Assembly: GCA_963807235.1 (NCBI GenBank)
Contig: CAWEBF010000025.1
Location: 117,369-181,368 of the forward strand
From: CAWEBF01 sp963807235
GTDB taxonomy: Bacteria; Acidobacteriota; Vicinamibacteria; Vicinamibacterales; UBA2999
DNA: 64,000 nt
Direction of reading: 5' to 3'
A program made the position numbers and the translations under genes. This document shows, piece after piece, positions 43,717 to 51,933 of the stretch (position 1 is its first letter; each line of letters opens with the position of its first letter). Under the pieces are notes generated by a model, which saw nothing but the letters and a program-made list of their open reading frames with translations, had not been told where the DNA came from and ran no database searches.

Positions 43717-44835
43717 GCGTGACAGTCAGACCGTATCGACGTGGCGGCTGGGAGGTGGACATCCGCTTCCGGCTGCCCAACGGCCGACGGTACCGGGAAC
43801 GTGGCAAGGCACCCGGAACGTCCAAGTCGGCTGCCCAGCGATGGGCCGAGAACCGTGAGCGGCATCTGCTGCTGCACGGCCCAGAAGACAAACCTGAACT
43901 AGCCAAGGAGGTGCCCTCACTCAAAGAGTTCGCGACGAGATTTCTGGAGGAGCATGCGGAAGCCAATCGGCAGAAGCCGAGCGGCGTGGCCTCCAAAGAG
44001 ACGATCTTCGGATGCATCTGATACCGGCACTCGGCTCCCGGAAGCTCGACGCGATCAGGAACGAAGACGTCCAACGTCTGAAAGGCACGCTGCGGGGCAA
44101 GGCGACCGAAGACCGTGAACAACGTGTTGACGGTGCTGAGCGTACTGCTGAAGAAGGCAGTGGAGTGGGAGGTCATCGACACCATGCCGTGCACGATCAA
44201 GGTGCTACCCGTCGTCCGACGAGAGGCGTCGTTCCACGACTTCGACGGCGTACGCGCGTCTGGTCGACGCGGCGCGCATCAAGGGCTGGCGGACACACTT
44301 GATCGTTCTCCTCGGCGGAGACGCCGGGCTTCGAGCAGGCGAGATGGTGGCGCTCCATTGGGCCGACGTGGACTTCTCACGCAAGCGGCTCTGCGTCAGG
44401 CACTCCGATTGGCGCGGGCAGCTCACGGCCCCGAAGAACGGGCGCGTGCGGTACGTCCCGCTCACGGAGCGACTACGCGAAGCGCTTCGCGAGTACGTCA
44501 CCTGCGCGGTCCTCGCGTGCTGTGCAAGGACGACGGGCGGCCGCTTAGTCGTCAGTCAGCCTGGACACGCGTTCGACGGGCCGTCACGGCTGGCGGGCGT
44601 TCCGACGGGGGTCCACATCCTGCGTCACACGTTCTGCTCGCACCTGGCGATGCAGGGCGCGCCAGGCAAAGCGATTCAGGAGCTGGCGGGACACCAGGAA
44701 ATGTCGGTGACGCAGGGCTACATGCACCTGAGTCCCGACATGCTCGGCTCGTCGATTCGGCTGCTGGAATCACGTCCGAGCTCGCACGAGCGTGGAGACA
44801 TTGTGGAGACGGCCTCCGCGCAAAACGGAAGTTGA
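43713..44835 (+). CDS. Site-specific tyrosine integrase of the element (several frameshifts)
   Basis: Four to six pieces in different frames line up as one integrase. The N-terminal arm-binding domain is Y-R-R-G-G-W-E-V-D-I-R-F-R-L and R-Y-R-E-R-G-K-A. The core-binding helix region reads L-S-V-L-L-K-K-A-V-E-W-E-V-I. The catalytic R is in G-D-A-G-L-R-A-G-E-M, then H-I-L-R-H-T-F, A-G-H-Q-E-M and the tyrosine in T-Q-G-Y-M-H-L. Slips fall near 44010, 44110, 44240 and between 44500 and 44600. It ends 20 bases from the tRNA-Gln CCA end, as expected of a tRNA integrase. The last codons contain an arm-type site. Confidence 0.82.
44791..44811. promoter_or_regulatory. Candidate integrase arm-type site in attR
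   Basis: GTGGAGAC-ATT-GTGGAGAC with flanking C and G, inside the last codons of the integrase gene, 40 bases from the 29-bp core. Confidence 0.5.
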
Positions 44836-44854
44836 ATGGAATGAAATAGTTAAG

Positions 44855-44928
44855 TGGCTGGGAGGCAGGGATTCGAACCCCGATAACGGCGTCCAGAGCG
44901 CCGTGTCCTACCGTTGAACGACCTCCCA
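44855..44928 (-). tRNA. tRNA-Gln (anticodon CUG)
   Basis: The 74-nt cloverleaf has a seven-pair acceptor stem (TGGGAGG with CCTCCCA), D arm GTT...AACGGTAGGAC, anticodon stem CGGCG/CGCCG around loop CTCTGGA (anticodon CTG), variable TTAT, T arm CGGGG-TTCGAAT-CCCTG with one G-T pair, discriminator G and encoded CCA. It is intact because the element's core restores the 3' end. It is the only tRNA gene in the window. Confidence 0.93.
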
Positions 44929-44967
44929 GTAGTAGGTCCGCGACGCTGGCGCGCCACGAACCTCCAA

Positions 44968-45231
44968 CTATATCGGCTCCCTTTGGGTGGTCGCAAGCCG
45001 GGGCGCGGACAGGGGCCCCCGGCGGGGCTGAGGGACAGGACTTAGACGGAAGGCAGCGGACGCCGCTTGCTTGTGGCTGGCCAGGCCGCCCTTGCGGCCG
45101 GCGACCCGGGCTTCCTCGGCGCTCCACTCGTGCGCCGTGCCCTTGACGTGCGCCGCGCGCCCGCCCTTGCTGGCGATCTCTTTCTGCTTCGACCGGTCCA
45201 TCGATGCAAACCCGCGATCTTCCTTCGCCAT
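44968..45231 (-). CDS. KGG-repeat stress-type small protein
   Basis: The ATG at 45231 follows GGAGG by eight bases; the frame open to 45369 is not needed. The 87-residue hydrophilic protein has R-G-F-A-S-M-D, I-A-S-K-G-G-R-A-A-H and E-E-A-R-V-A-G-R-K-G-G-L-A-S-H-K, two KGG units as in GsiB/stress-induced KGG proteins, which are hydrophilin-like and induced by stress. The last 30 residues are unrelated low-complexity sequence. It is the first chromosomal gene outside the tRNA-Gln site. Confidence 0.85.
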   Translation of the reverse strand: MAKEDRGFASMDRSKQKEIASKGGRAAHVKGTAHEWSAEEARVAGRKGGLASHKQAASAAFRLSPVPQPRRGPLSAPRLATTQREPI

Positions 45232-45527
45232 TGGTGGGACCTCCCTAATGCGTGCCCGGGTCGCGTAGATGAGGGGGCACGCGCAGGCCTGCGAGCTCAT
45301 CGGGTGCAACGGATGTGCCACGCAAGAGGTGACAAAGTAGGTGGGCCTGCAATCAGATCCGGGCCACAACTTTCACAAAGCTGTCGTAGTTCATTACGAA
45401 TCGGTTGCAGAGCTATATGGTTTGCATACGCTTGTATCACCGCCCGCTGTGAGGTCTGGCGAACCCTGGGAACTTCTGCGACCGTTGAGTGAAATTTGGC
45501 TCAGCTCGCTGTTCCCAAGTTGAGAAC
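45232..45527. other. Intergenic region, nothing recognised
   Basis: About 300 bases between the KGG gene start and the gltX stop, both leftward genes. It must contain the KGG gene promoter. No repeat, hairpin or coding pattern stands out. Confidence 0.4.
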
Positions 45528-46990
45528 TTAGGCGCGCGCCAGAAGAAACTGCTCGAGGCGATCCAGTCGCGCGACCACCGTCTCTCGGCCGAGGAGCGCC
45601 AGCATCTCGAAGAGTCCCGGACTGGTGGTCCGGCCGGTGACGGCCACGCGCGCGGCGTGGATGAGCGCCCCGGCCTTGAGGCCCAGCGCCTCGGCGACGC
45701 TCACGAAGCGTGGCTTCGAGCGTTGGCTCGTCGAACGGGTCGGCCGTCGCCAACGCGTTGCGCAGCGCGCTGATGTGTCGGCGACAAGTCCGGGCCGGAG
45801 AGATGCTTCTCGACGGCTTCCTTGGTGTAAACGACCTCGTCCATAAGCAGCGGGCGTGCCTGCTCGATGAAGTCGGGGAGCCGTTTGGCGCGCGGGCGCA
45901 GGAGCTCGAGCAGCCGCCCGAATCGCTCGGGATCGCGCACGATGCGGGCATCTGACAGACCGGCCTCCGCGAGACGCGGAGCAAGGGCCGCCGACAGCTC
46001 ATCAGCGGACATGCGGCCAATGTACTGGCCGTTCATCCAGTCAAGCTTCTCGGTGTTGAAGACGGCGTTTCCGCCGCTGATGGCCTCCAGTGAAAAAGCC
46101 TCAATCAACTCGGTCTTCGACAGCAGCTCGCGATCGTCACCGGGCGACCAGCCGAGAAGGGCCAGGAAATTGACCATCGCGGCTGAAAAATAGCCCTGCC
46201 GCTCGTACTCCATCACCGACGTCGCCCCATGCCGCTTGCTCAGGCGTTTCTTGTCGGCCCCCAGAATCAGCGGCACGTGGGCGAACCGCGGGATAGGCGC
46301 CCCCATGGCCTCGAACAGGAGCACGTGCTTCGGCGTGTTGGAGATGTGGTCGTCGCCGCGGATGACGTGCGTGATGGCCATGTCCACGTCGTCCACGACG
46401 ACGGACAGGTGGTAGGTGGGGTGACCGTCGGAGCGCAGGATCACGAAGTCCTCGATGTTCGCGCTGTCGAAGGTGATGGTGCCGTGGACGGCGTCGTCGA
46501 ACGACGTCCGGCCCTGGCGAACCTTGAATCGCAGCGCCCGGGGCGTCCCTTTGGCGTCCAGCGCCGCCTGATCGTCGGCGGACAGGCTCAGGCAGGCCCG
46601 GTCGTACTGCCACGCCTCGCCTCTGGCTTCCGCCGCCTCGCGCTCGGCACGCAGGCGTTCGGGGGAGCAGTAGCAGTAATACGCGTGACCGTCGTGGTGC
46701 AGGCGCACGGCGGCCGCTCGATGCCGATCGACCCGCTGCGACTGGAAGTACGGCTCGTGGGGGCCGCCCACCAGCGGGCCTTCATCCCAGTCCAGGCCCA
46801 GCCACCGCAGGCCGTCCAGGATGCCGGTGACCATGTCGGCCGACGAGCGCTCGGCGTCGGTGTCCTCGATGCGGAGCACGAACACGCCGCCGTGCCGCCG
46901 GGCATAGAGCCAATTGAAAAGCGCCGTTCGCGCGCCGCCCACGTGCAGATAGCCAGTGGGCGAGGGGGCGAATCGGACGCGTGGGGTCAC
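45528..46990 (-). CDS. gltX: Glutamyl-tRNA synthetase (two frameshifts near the C-terminus)
   Basis: The first 400 codons are clean: R-F-A-P-S-P-T-G-Y-L-H-V-G-G-A-R-T-A (HIGH-type motif), E-D-T-D, and K-K-R-L-S-K-R-H-G (KMSKS-type). This is a class I synthetase attaching glutamate to tRNA. Near 45790 one extra base shifts to H-I-S-A-L-R-N-A-L-A-T-A, and near 45715 another shifts to F-V-S-V-A-E-A-L-G-L-K-A-G, then L-L-G-R-E-T-V-V-A-R-L-D-R-L and a stop at 45528. Corrected length is 486, the family norm. In an essential gene these slips suggest sequencing indels. Confidence 0.93.
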
Positions 46991-47017
46991 GCGTCCGATT
47001 ATTCCACGCGGAAATCG

Positions 47018-47437
47018 CTAGGCCTTCAATTGCACGATCCGGATATGGTTGCCGAACGGGTCGCGCAGCCCCATATCGGTGCCGTAGGGCTGTTCGACCG
47101 GCTCCTGCGTGAACTCGACGCCCTTTGCCAGCAGCGTCTGGTAGGTCTTTCGGCAGTCCTTGGTCGTGAACCCGATCGTGAAACCAGAGGCCCCTTTCGA
47201 GATCAGTTCCCGGACTTGCCGGGCCGTCGCTTCGTCCATGGCCGGCGGGCCCGGTTTTTCCAGCAGGATGTCGGGGCCGGGCTGCCCCGGCACGCGGACG
47301 GTCAGCCAGCGCATGAACCCGAGGTCCTGGTCGTTGCTGATCTCCAGGCCGAGCTTGCCGACATAGAAGTCCAGCGCCTGATCCTGGTCGAAGACGAACA
47401 CGTGCGAGATGTTGATGGCGTTCAGCATGGAAGTCAC
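47018..47437 (-). CDS. VOC-family (glyoxalase-like) protein
   Basis: The 139-residue single-domain protein has I-S-H-V-F-V-F-D-Q-D-Q-A-L-D-F-Y-V-G-K-L-G-L-E and the closing L-R-D-P-F-G-N-H-I-R-I-V-Q, standard for VOC proteins of the PhnB/glyoxalase type. The ATG at 47428 is a second possible start. It follows the AraC gene with only one base between stop and start, so both are one operon. Confidence 0.88.
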   Translation of the reverse strand: MTSMLNAINISHVFVFDQDQALDFYVGKLGLEISNDQDLGFMRWLTVRVPGQPGPDILLEKPGPPAMDEATARQVRELISKGASGFTIGFTTKDCRKTYQTLLAKGVEFTQEPVEQPYGTDMGLRDPFGNHIRIVQLKA

Positions 47438-47438
47438 T

Positions 47439-47861
47439 CTAGCGTGACTGGAACGGGCGTGCTTCTCCGAAACTGCTCGGTCGCGTCCACGCCATCACGA
47501 AACACGTCGGGGCGACGGCCATGCCCCCGCGTTTGCGGAAGACTCTCGGCGATTCGCCCACGACGTCGTGGAACGTCCGGCTGAAGGTGCCGAGGCTGCT
47601 GAAGCCGACGGTGAAGCAGATGTCCGTCACGCTGGTCTCGGTCGTGCGCAGGAGGAACATCGCCCGTTCCACGCGGCGCCGCTGGAGGTAGCGATGGGGC
47701 GTCTCGCCGAACGTCGCGCGGAACGTGCGGATGAAGTGCGCCTGGGACACCCTCGCGATCCGGGCAAGGGAAGGAATGTCCAGAGGCTCGGCAAAGGCGC
47801 GGTCCATCGCGTCCCTGGCGCGGAGCATCTGGCGGTTGCACTCTTCAACGCTGCGACTCAC
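47439..47861 (-). CDS. AraC-family transcriptional regulator
   Basis: The 140-residue protein consists almost only of the two-helix-turn-helix AraC domain: L-A-R-I-A-R-V-S-Q-A-H-F-I-R-T-F-R-A-T-F-G-E-T-P-H-R-Y, then V-T-D-I-C-F-T-V-G-F-S-S-L-G-T-F-S-R-T-F. There is no N-terminal ligand domain. Short AraC proteins paired with a VOC gene are common, and the VOC protein may supply the ligand sense. Confidence 0.9.
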   Translation of the reverse strand: MSRSVEECNRQMLRARDAMDRAFAEPLDIPSLARIARVSQAHFIRTFRATFGETPHRYLQRRRVERAMFLLRTTETSVTDICFTVGFSSLGTFSRTFHDVVGESPRVFRKRGGMAVAPTCFVMAWTRPSSFGEARPFQSR

Positions 47862-47874
47862 GCGCCCATCTTAC

Positions 47875-48603
47875 CTAGAGTGCGACGCCGATCTGGAAGG
47901 TCCCGGTATAGCCGCTCGCGGTGTTGCCAGACACGGTTGCCAGCTCCTGCGACAGGCTGTCGGCGAAGATGCCGTCGCTCGTGTTGCTGATCGGGTTGAG
48001 CCCTCGCGACGCGTAGACGCCCGAGCGGTACACCTCGGCGTTGACGCTCTCCGGGAACGCGATCTGGCTCACCTTCACCGAACGCCCGTTGGCGGTCACC
48101 TCCACGTGGATGTGGGTGGCGCGGCCCTGATACCACCCGGGATACACCGTCACGAACGTCACCTGGCCGCTGGCGTTGGTGGTCTGGATACCGCGCAGAA
48201 AGGTCTGCTGCCGCACGGTCCCGTATTGCGAATAGTCTCCAGCGACGTCGCACTGCCAGATCTCGACCGATGCGCCCGCCACGGGCGCGCAGGCGCTGTT
48301 GGCGTTCACGACCGTGAGCGTCAGGGTCAAGGGCAGCCCCGGCCGATCTTCGCGGATGTCGCTTCGCACGAACTGTGAGAGCGAGGGAAACGGTCCGGCG
48401 GTCTCAGTCGGTGAGACGGCGCACGTTCCGGCCGTTCCGCTGGTCCCGCCGGTTGTTGTGGTCGTCGTGGTGGTGCTCGAGGACGTGGGGCTCGTGGGCG
48501 TCCCGCCGCCGCAGGCCCCGGTCAGTGCCGCCCCGGCGGCGCCCAGAAGGCCCAGCGCCCGGCGGCGGCTGACGCGAGCGCGTGCGTGCTCGGTGATGAT
48601 CAT
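47875..48603 (-). CDS. Exported intradiol ring-cleavage dioxygenase-like lipoprotein
   Basis: The N-terminus has a twin-arginine signal (S-R-R-R-A-L-G-L-L) leading to a lipobox L-T-G-A-C, then a Ser/Thr-rich spacer. The mature domain has the iron ligands of intradiol dioxygenases: V-E-I-W-Q-C-D-V-A-G-D-Y-S-Q-Y, Y-P-G-W-Y-Q-G-R-A-T-H-I-H-V-E-V, giving Tyr, Tyr, His, His. These enzymes open catechol rings between the two hydroxyls. Tat-exported lipoprotein forms are common in Acidobacteria and Actinobacteria, but their true substrates are unknown. Length is 242 residues. Confidence 0.9.
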   Translation of the reverse strand: MIITEHARARVSRRRALGLLGAAGAALTGACGGGTPTSPTSSSTTTTTTTTGGTSGTAGTCAVSPTETAGPFPSLSQFVRSDIREDRPGLPLTLTLTVVNANSACAPVAGASVEIWQCDVAGDYSQYGTVRQQTFLRGIQTTNASGQVTFVTVYPGWYQGRATHIHVEVTANGRSVKVSQIAFPESVNAEVYRSGVYASRGLNPISNTSDGIFADSLSQELATVSGNTASGYTGTFQIGVAL

Positions 48604-48702
48604 GTTCCGAGCATAGCGACGCCCGCGCGCGCCTGACCCACGCGTGCGCGTTAAATCGGAGCGGCTTGTAAAGCCGATGTTGTCTAATCGTTAAATGTTG
48701 CT

Positions 48703-50439
48703 ATGCACGGCTACGGCCTGATCCTCACGCTCACCGGCGGCCTCTCCGCCGCGCTGGTGGCGGGGTACCTCGCGCGTCGCATCGGCCTGTCGCCGATCGT
48801 GGGGTACCTGATGGCGGGGCTGGTGGTCGGCCCCTACACGCCGGGCTTCGTCGCCGATGCGGGGATAGCCGAACAGCTGGCCGAGGTCGGCGTGATCCTG
48901 CTGATGTTCGGTGTGGGCCTGCAGTTTCACGTGGACGAGCTGTTGGCGGTCCGTCGGGTCGCCCTGCCCGGCGCCCTCGCGGCCAGCGGCGTGGCCGCCG
49001 GGCTTGGAGCGCTGCTGGCCAGGGCGCTCGGCTGGGACTGGGCGGGCGCGATCGTGTTCGGGCTCGCGCTCGGGGTGGCCAGCACCGTGGTGCTGGTGCG
49101 GGTCCTGTCGGATTCCAACCATCTGCACACGCCATTCGGGCACGTGGCCGTGGGGTGGCTGGTGGTGGAGGATCTGTTCACCGTCATCGCGCTTGTCGTG
49201 CTGCCCGCCCTCTTCGGTGACGCGACGTCCGATTCTCCCCTCTGGCTGGTGCTTGCATGGACCGCGCTGAAAGTCGTGGCACTCGTGGCCTTTGCCGCGC
49301 TCGTCGGCACGCGGGTCATCCCCACCGTGCTCGACCACATCGCGCGCACGCGCTCGCGCGAGCTCTTCACGCTGGCGGTCCTGGTCATCGCCCTCAGCAT
49401 CGCCGTCGGATCGGCGGCGGCCTTCAGCGTGTCGATGGCGCTCGGCGCCTTCCTGGCCGGAATGATCGTCGGTCAATCCGAATACAGCCAGCGCGCGGCG
49501 TCGGATGCGCTGCCGATGCGCGATGCGTTCGCGGTGCTGTTCTTCGTCTCGGTGGGCATGGTGGTCGAGCCGGGTGCGCTGCTCGAGACGCCGTCGCTGC
49601 TCGTCATCGCGCTGGCCATCGTGCTGGTGGTCAAGCCGCTGATGGCGCTCGCCTTGATGTGGGTGATGCGCTACCCCTTGGGCGTGGCGCTGCCAGTGGC
49701 CGTCGCGCTGTCCCAGATTGGCGAGTTCTCCTTCATGCTGTCCGACGTCGGCCGCGACCTGGGCATCCTGTCACCGGCTGCGACGAACGCGCTCGTGGCC
49801 ACGTCGATCATCTCGATTATCCTGAATCCACTGATGTACCGGGCGGCCGTGTCAGCACCCGACTGGCTCTCCGCGCGCCATCCCAGCCTCCTGAAACGGC
49901 TGCAGCGCCCGACCCGGGTCCCACCGGATCTGCACGCGCAGCGCCATCCGGCGCGCTCAGCCCGCTCCGGCCATCGTGCCGTGATCATCGGCTATGGTCC
50001 GACGGGCCGAACGGTGACGCGGCTGCTTCGCGAGAACGGCATCCAGCCGACGATCGTAGACATGAACATCGAGGCCGTGCGGGAGCTGCGGTCGCAAGAC
50101 GTGGACGCGATCTACGGGGACGCCACACGGCCGGACACGCTCGAAGGTGCCGGCGTGGCTTCGGCTGGCAGCTTGATTCTGACCTCCGCCGGGATGGCCC
50201 ACAGCGAAGAGGTGATCCGCACGGCCAGAAAGCTGAACCCCGGCATTCGCATCCTGGCCCGTGCCGTATATCTCCGGGACCTCGAAGGGCTGCACGGCGC
50301 CGGCGCCGACACCGTCTATGCCGGGGAAGGGGAGGTCGCACTGGCCTTCATCGAGGACATTCTGGACCGCCTCGGTGCGACGCCGGAGCAGATCGATCGC
50401 GAGCGCGAACGCGCCCACCGCGAGTTGTTCAGCAAGTAG
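48703..50439 (+). CDS. CPA2-family cation:proton antiporter (KefB/YbaL type) with RCK N domain
   Basis: Residues 1-390 contain about twelve transmembrane helices (G-L-S-P-I-V-G-Y-L-M-A-G-L-V-V-G-P, L-L-M-F-G-V-G-L-Q-F, V-V-E-D-L-F-T-V) of a monovalent cation:proton antiporter. Residues about 425-545 are a TrkA-N domain with G-Y-G-P-T-G-R-T-V-T-R-L-L, an NAD-binding loop, and V-D-A-I-Y-G-D-A-T. The layout and 578-residue length fit YbaL/KefB-like potassium efflux. The gene is intact and is convergent with the sigma-54 activator gene. Confidence 0.93.
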   Translation: MHGYGLILTLTGGLSAALVAGYLARRIGLSPIVGYLMAGLVVGPYTPGFVADAGIAEQLAEVGVILLMFGVGLQFHVDELLAVRRVALPGALAASGVAAGLGALLARALGWDWAGAIVFGLALGVASTVVLVRVLSDSNHLHTPFGHVAVGWLVVEDLFTVIALVVLPALFGDATSDSPLWLVLAWTALKVVALVAFAALVGTRVIPTVLDHIARTRSRELFTLAVLVIALSIAVGSAAAFSVSMALGAFLAGMIVGQSEYSQRAASDALPMRDAFAVLFFVSVGMVVEPGALLETPSLLVIALAIVLVVKPLMALALMWVMRYPLGVALPVAVALSQIGEFSFMLSDVGRDLGILSPAATNALVATSIISIILNPLMYRAAVSAPDWLSARHPSLLKRLQRPTRVPPDLHAQRHPARSARSGHRAVIIGYGPTGRTVTRLLRENGIQPTIVDMNIEAVRELRSQDVDAIYGDATRPDTLEGAGVASAGSLILTSAGMAHSEEVIRTARKLNPGIRILARAVYLRDLEGLHGAGADTVYAGEGEVALAFIEDILDRLGATPEQIDRERERAHRELFSK

Positions 50440-50460
50440 GCGCGTCCCCGGTTCTTAGAG

Positions 50461-51552
50461 TCAGGCACTGCCGCCGCGCGGCCGGAATCCACGCCAGTCG
50501 ATCCTCAGTTTGCGCATGCGGGCGCGCAGCGTGTGCGGGTTCACGCGCAGCAGCCGGGCGGCGCCATGCGGGCCCTCCACGCGGCCGTGCGTTTCCCGCA
50601 GCGCGGCCTCGACATGCTGGCGCACCACGACGTCCAGCGGCTGGATGGTCGCGGCCGTCGCCTGCGAGTCGAGGCGGGCGGGCGCGGCGGCGTCGCTCTG
50701 AGCGACCAGGCCCAACGCGGCGGAGATGTTCAGCGAGGCGCCCTGCCCGATGAGCACCGCGCGATCCATCACCGCGGCCATCTCGCGGACGTTGCCTGGC
50801 CACCGGTACTCGGCCAGCACGCGTACGTCGTCGTCGGTTATCGGCACCGGCCGGAGGCCGAACCGGTTCGCGGCCTGTTCCGCGAAGTACTCCGCGAAGG
50901 CGCGAATATCGCCGGGGCGATCGCGGAGCGGCGGAATCACGATGGGGAAGACCGACAGCCGGTAGTACAGGTCTTCGCGAAACACCCGGGCCTCCACCAG
51001 CGCCGGCAGGTCGCGGTGCGTCGCCGCCACGATACGCACGTTCACGCGCACCGCCCGCTCGCCGCCGACGCGCACCACCTCGCCGTCCTGCACGACGCGC
51101 AGGAGCCGCACCTGCGCCGCGGGCGCCAGCTCTCCGATTTCGTCCAGGAACAGCGTCCCGCCGTCGGCCTGCTCGAACCAGCCTCGCCGGCGCGCCACGG
51201 CGCCGGTGAACGCGCCCTGCTCGTGACCGAACAGCTCCGAGTCGATGAGTTCGGGCGCAATCGCGCCGCAGTTCACGCGGCGGAACGGTCCCGCGCGAAA
51301 CGATGAGTGCTCGTGAATCGCGCGCGCCACGATCTCCTTGCCCGTTCCGGTCTCCCCGAAGAGCAGCACCGGTGCGCCGCTTCGCGACACCATGCGCGCC
51401 CGCGTCATCACGGCCGCCAAACCGGTGTCGCCGCCGATCAGCCGTTCCTCGCCGGCTCCCGGGTCGGCGTCGCTGAGTCGTTGCGGGGACAGCCGAGTCG
51501 CCCCGACGCTCCTGATCGGTTTGGCGCGTGGCTGGCGTTCTTTCTGTGTCAT
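50461..51552 (-). CDS. Sigma-54-dependent transcriptional activator (no receiver domain)
   Basis: The 363-residue protein has only the AAA+ and DNA-binding parts: Walker A G-E-T-G-T-G-K-E, the sigma-54 contact loop G-A-F-T-G-A, Walker B G-G-T-L-F-L-D-E-I-G-E, and R-D-R-P-G-D-I-R. The C-terminal helix-turn-helix contains G-A-A-R-L-L-R-V-N-P-H-T-L-R-A-R-M-R-K-L. It needs ATP hydrolysis to open promoters for RpoN. With no sensor domain, control must come from its level or a partner, as in PspF-like activators. It is divergent from the TonB receptor gene, with a candidate -24/-12 promoter in the gap. Confidence 0.92.
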   Translation of the reverse strand: MTQKERQPRAKPIRSVGATRLSPQRLSDADPGAGEERLIGGDTGLAAVMTRARMVSRSGAPVLLFGETGTGKEIVARAIHEHSSFRAGPFRRVNCGAIAPELIDSELFGHEQGAFTGAVARRRGWFEQADGGTLFLDEIGELAPAAQVRLLRVVQDGEVVRVGGERAVRVNVRIVAATHRDLPALVEARVFREDLYYRLSVFPIVIPPLRDRPGDIRAFAEYFAEQAANRFGLRPVPITDDDVRVLAEYRWPGNVREMAAVMDRAVLIGQGASLNISAALGLVAQSDAAAPARLDSQATAATIQPLDVVVRQHVEAALRETHGRVEGPHGAARLLRVNPHTLRARMRKLRIDWRGFRPRGGSA

Positions 51553-51564
51553 TTAACAGCCAAT

Positions 51565-51615
51565 TGTCATTGTATACGACAGAAATACCGTTATATATGA
51601 CGGATATCTCGCCTC
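51565..51615. promoter_or_regulatory. Imperfect repeats upstream of the sigma-54 activator
   Basis: TGTCATTGTATACGACA (51565-51581) is an imperfect palindrome. Its right half TATACGACAGAAAT recurs as TATATGACGGATAT about 22 bases on. These could be activator binding sites for its own gene or the divergent TonB gene. No experimental basis. Confidence 0.3.
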
Positions 51616-51857
51616 ATCGCGCGAATTCAGCGAATAACGGCCGATTCTCGGCCCGGCCCGCGTCTTGCGTTCGAGAACGGCGTGTTCACCTGTCTGTTGT
51701 CTGTCGTTGCCACACCCGCATCGCCTGTCGATGCGTGTGTACCGGGCCGACGACGGCGCGCGCCCGCGCGCGCAACAGGTAGGGCATTCCGCACCGTTCG
51801 CACTCCGCGAATCCCACCTCGAACCCGTCGATCGGCTGACTGGCTTCCCGCAAGTCT

Positions 51858-51871
51858 GGCTTTCGGTGTGC
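51858..51871 (+). promoter_or_regulatory. Candidate sigma-54 (-24/-12) promoter for the TonB receptor
   Basis: CTGGCTTTCGGTGTGCC keeps the GG - 10 bases - GC spacing needed by RpoN (GG at 51858-51859, GC at 51870-51871) and lies 60 bases before the start at 51934. The -12 element is TGC where TTGC is usual. The divergent gene is a sigma-54 activator. Confidence 0.35.
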
Positions 51872-51933
51872 CGTGCGCGTTCACCGCGCGCAGGCCGTAA
51901 TCGGCTGGTGACAACCAGCCAAGGGGTTCTGGG

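Larger units (their letters stand above)
35783..44882. mobile_element. tRNA-Gln-specific integrative mobilizable element carrying an integron
   Basis: The element is bounded by identical 29-bp sequences at 35783-35811 and 44852-44880; the right copy is the 3' end of the intact tRNA-Gln. It carries, right to left, a tyrosine integrase and excisionase at the tRNA end, a membrane/coiled-coil protein, a MobA/MobL relaxase, a TraD-like mobilization gene, the integron integrase, and a leftward cassette array with attC-like sites. No conjugation pore (T4SS) genes are present, so transfer would need a helper. Integrase, IntI and TraD-like genes contain frameshifts, so the copy may be inactive, or the errors are in the assembly. 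Confidence 0.8.
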
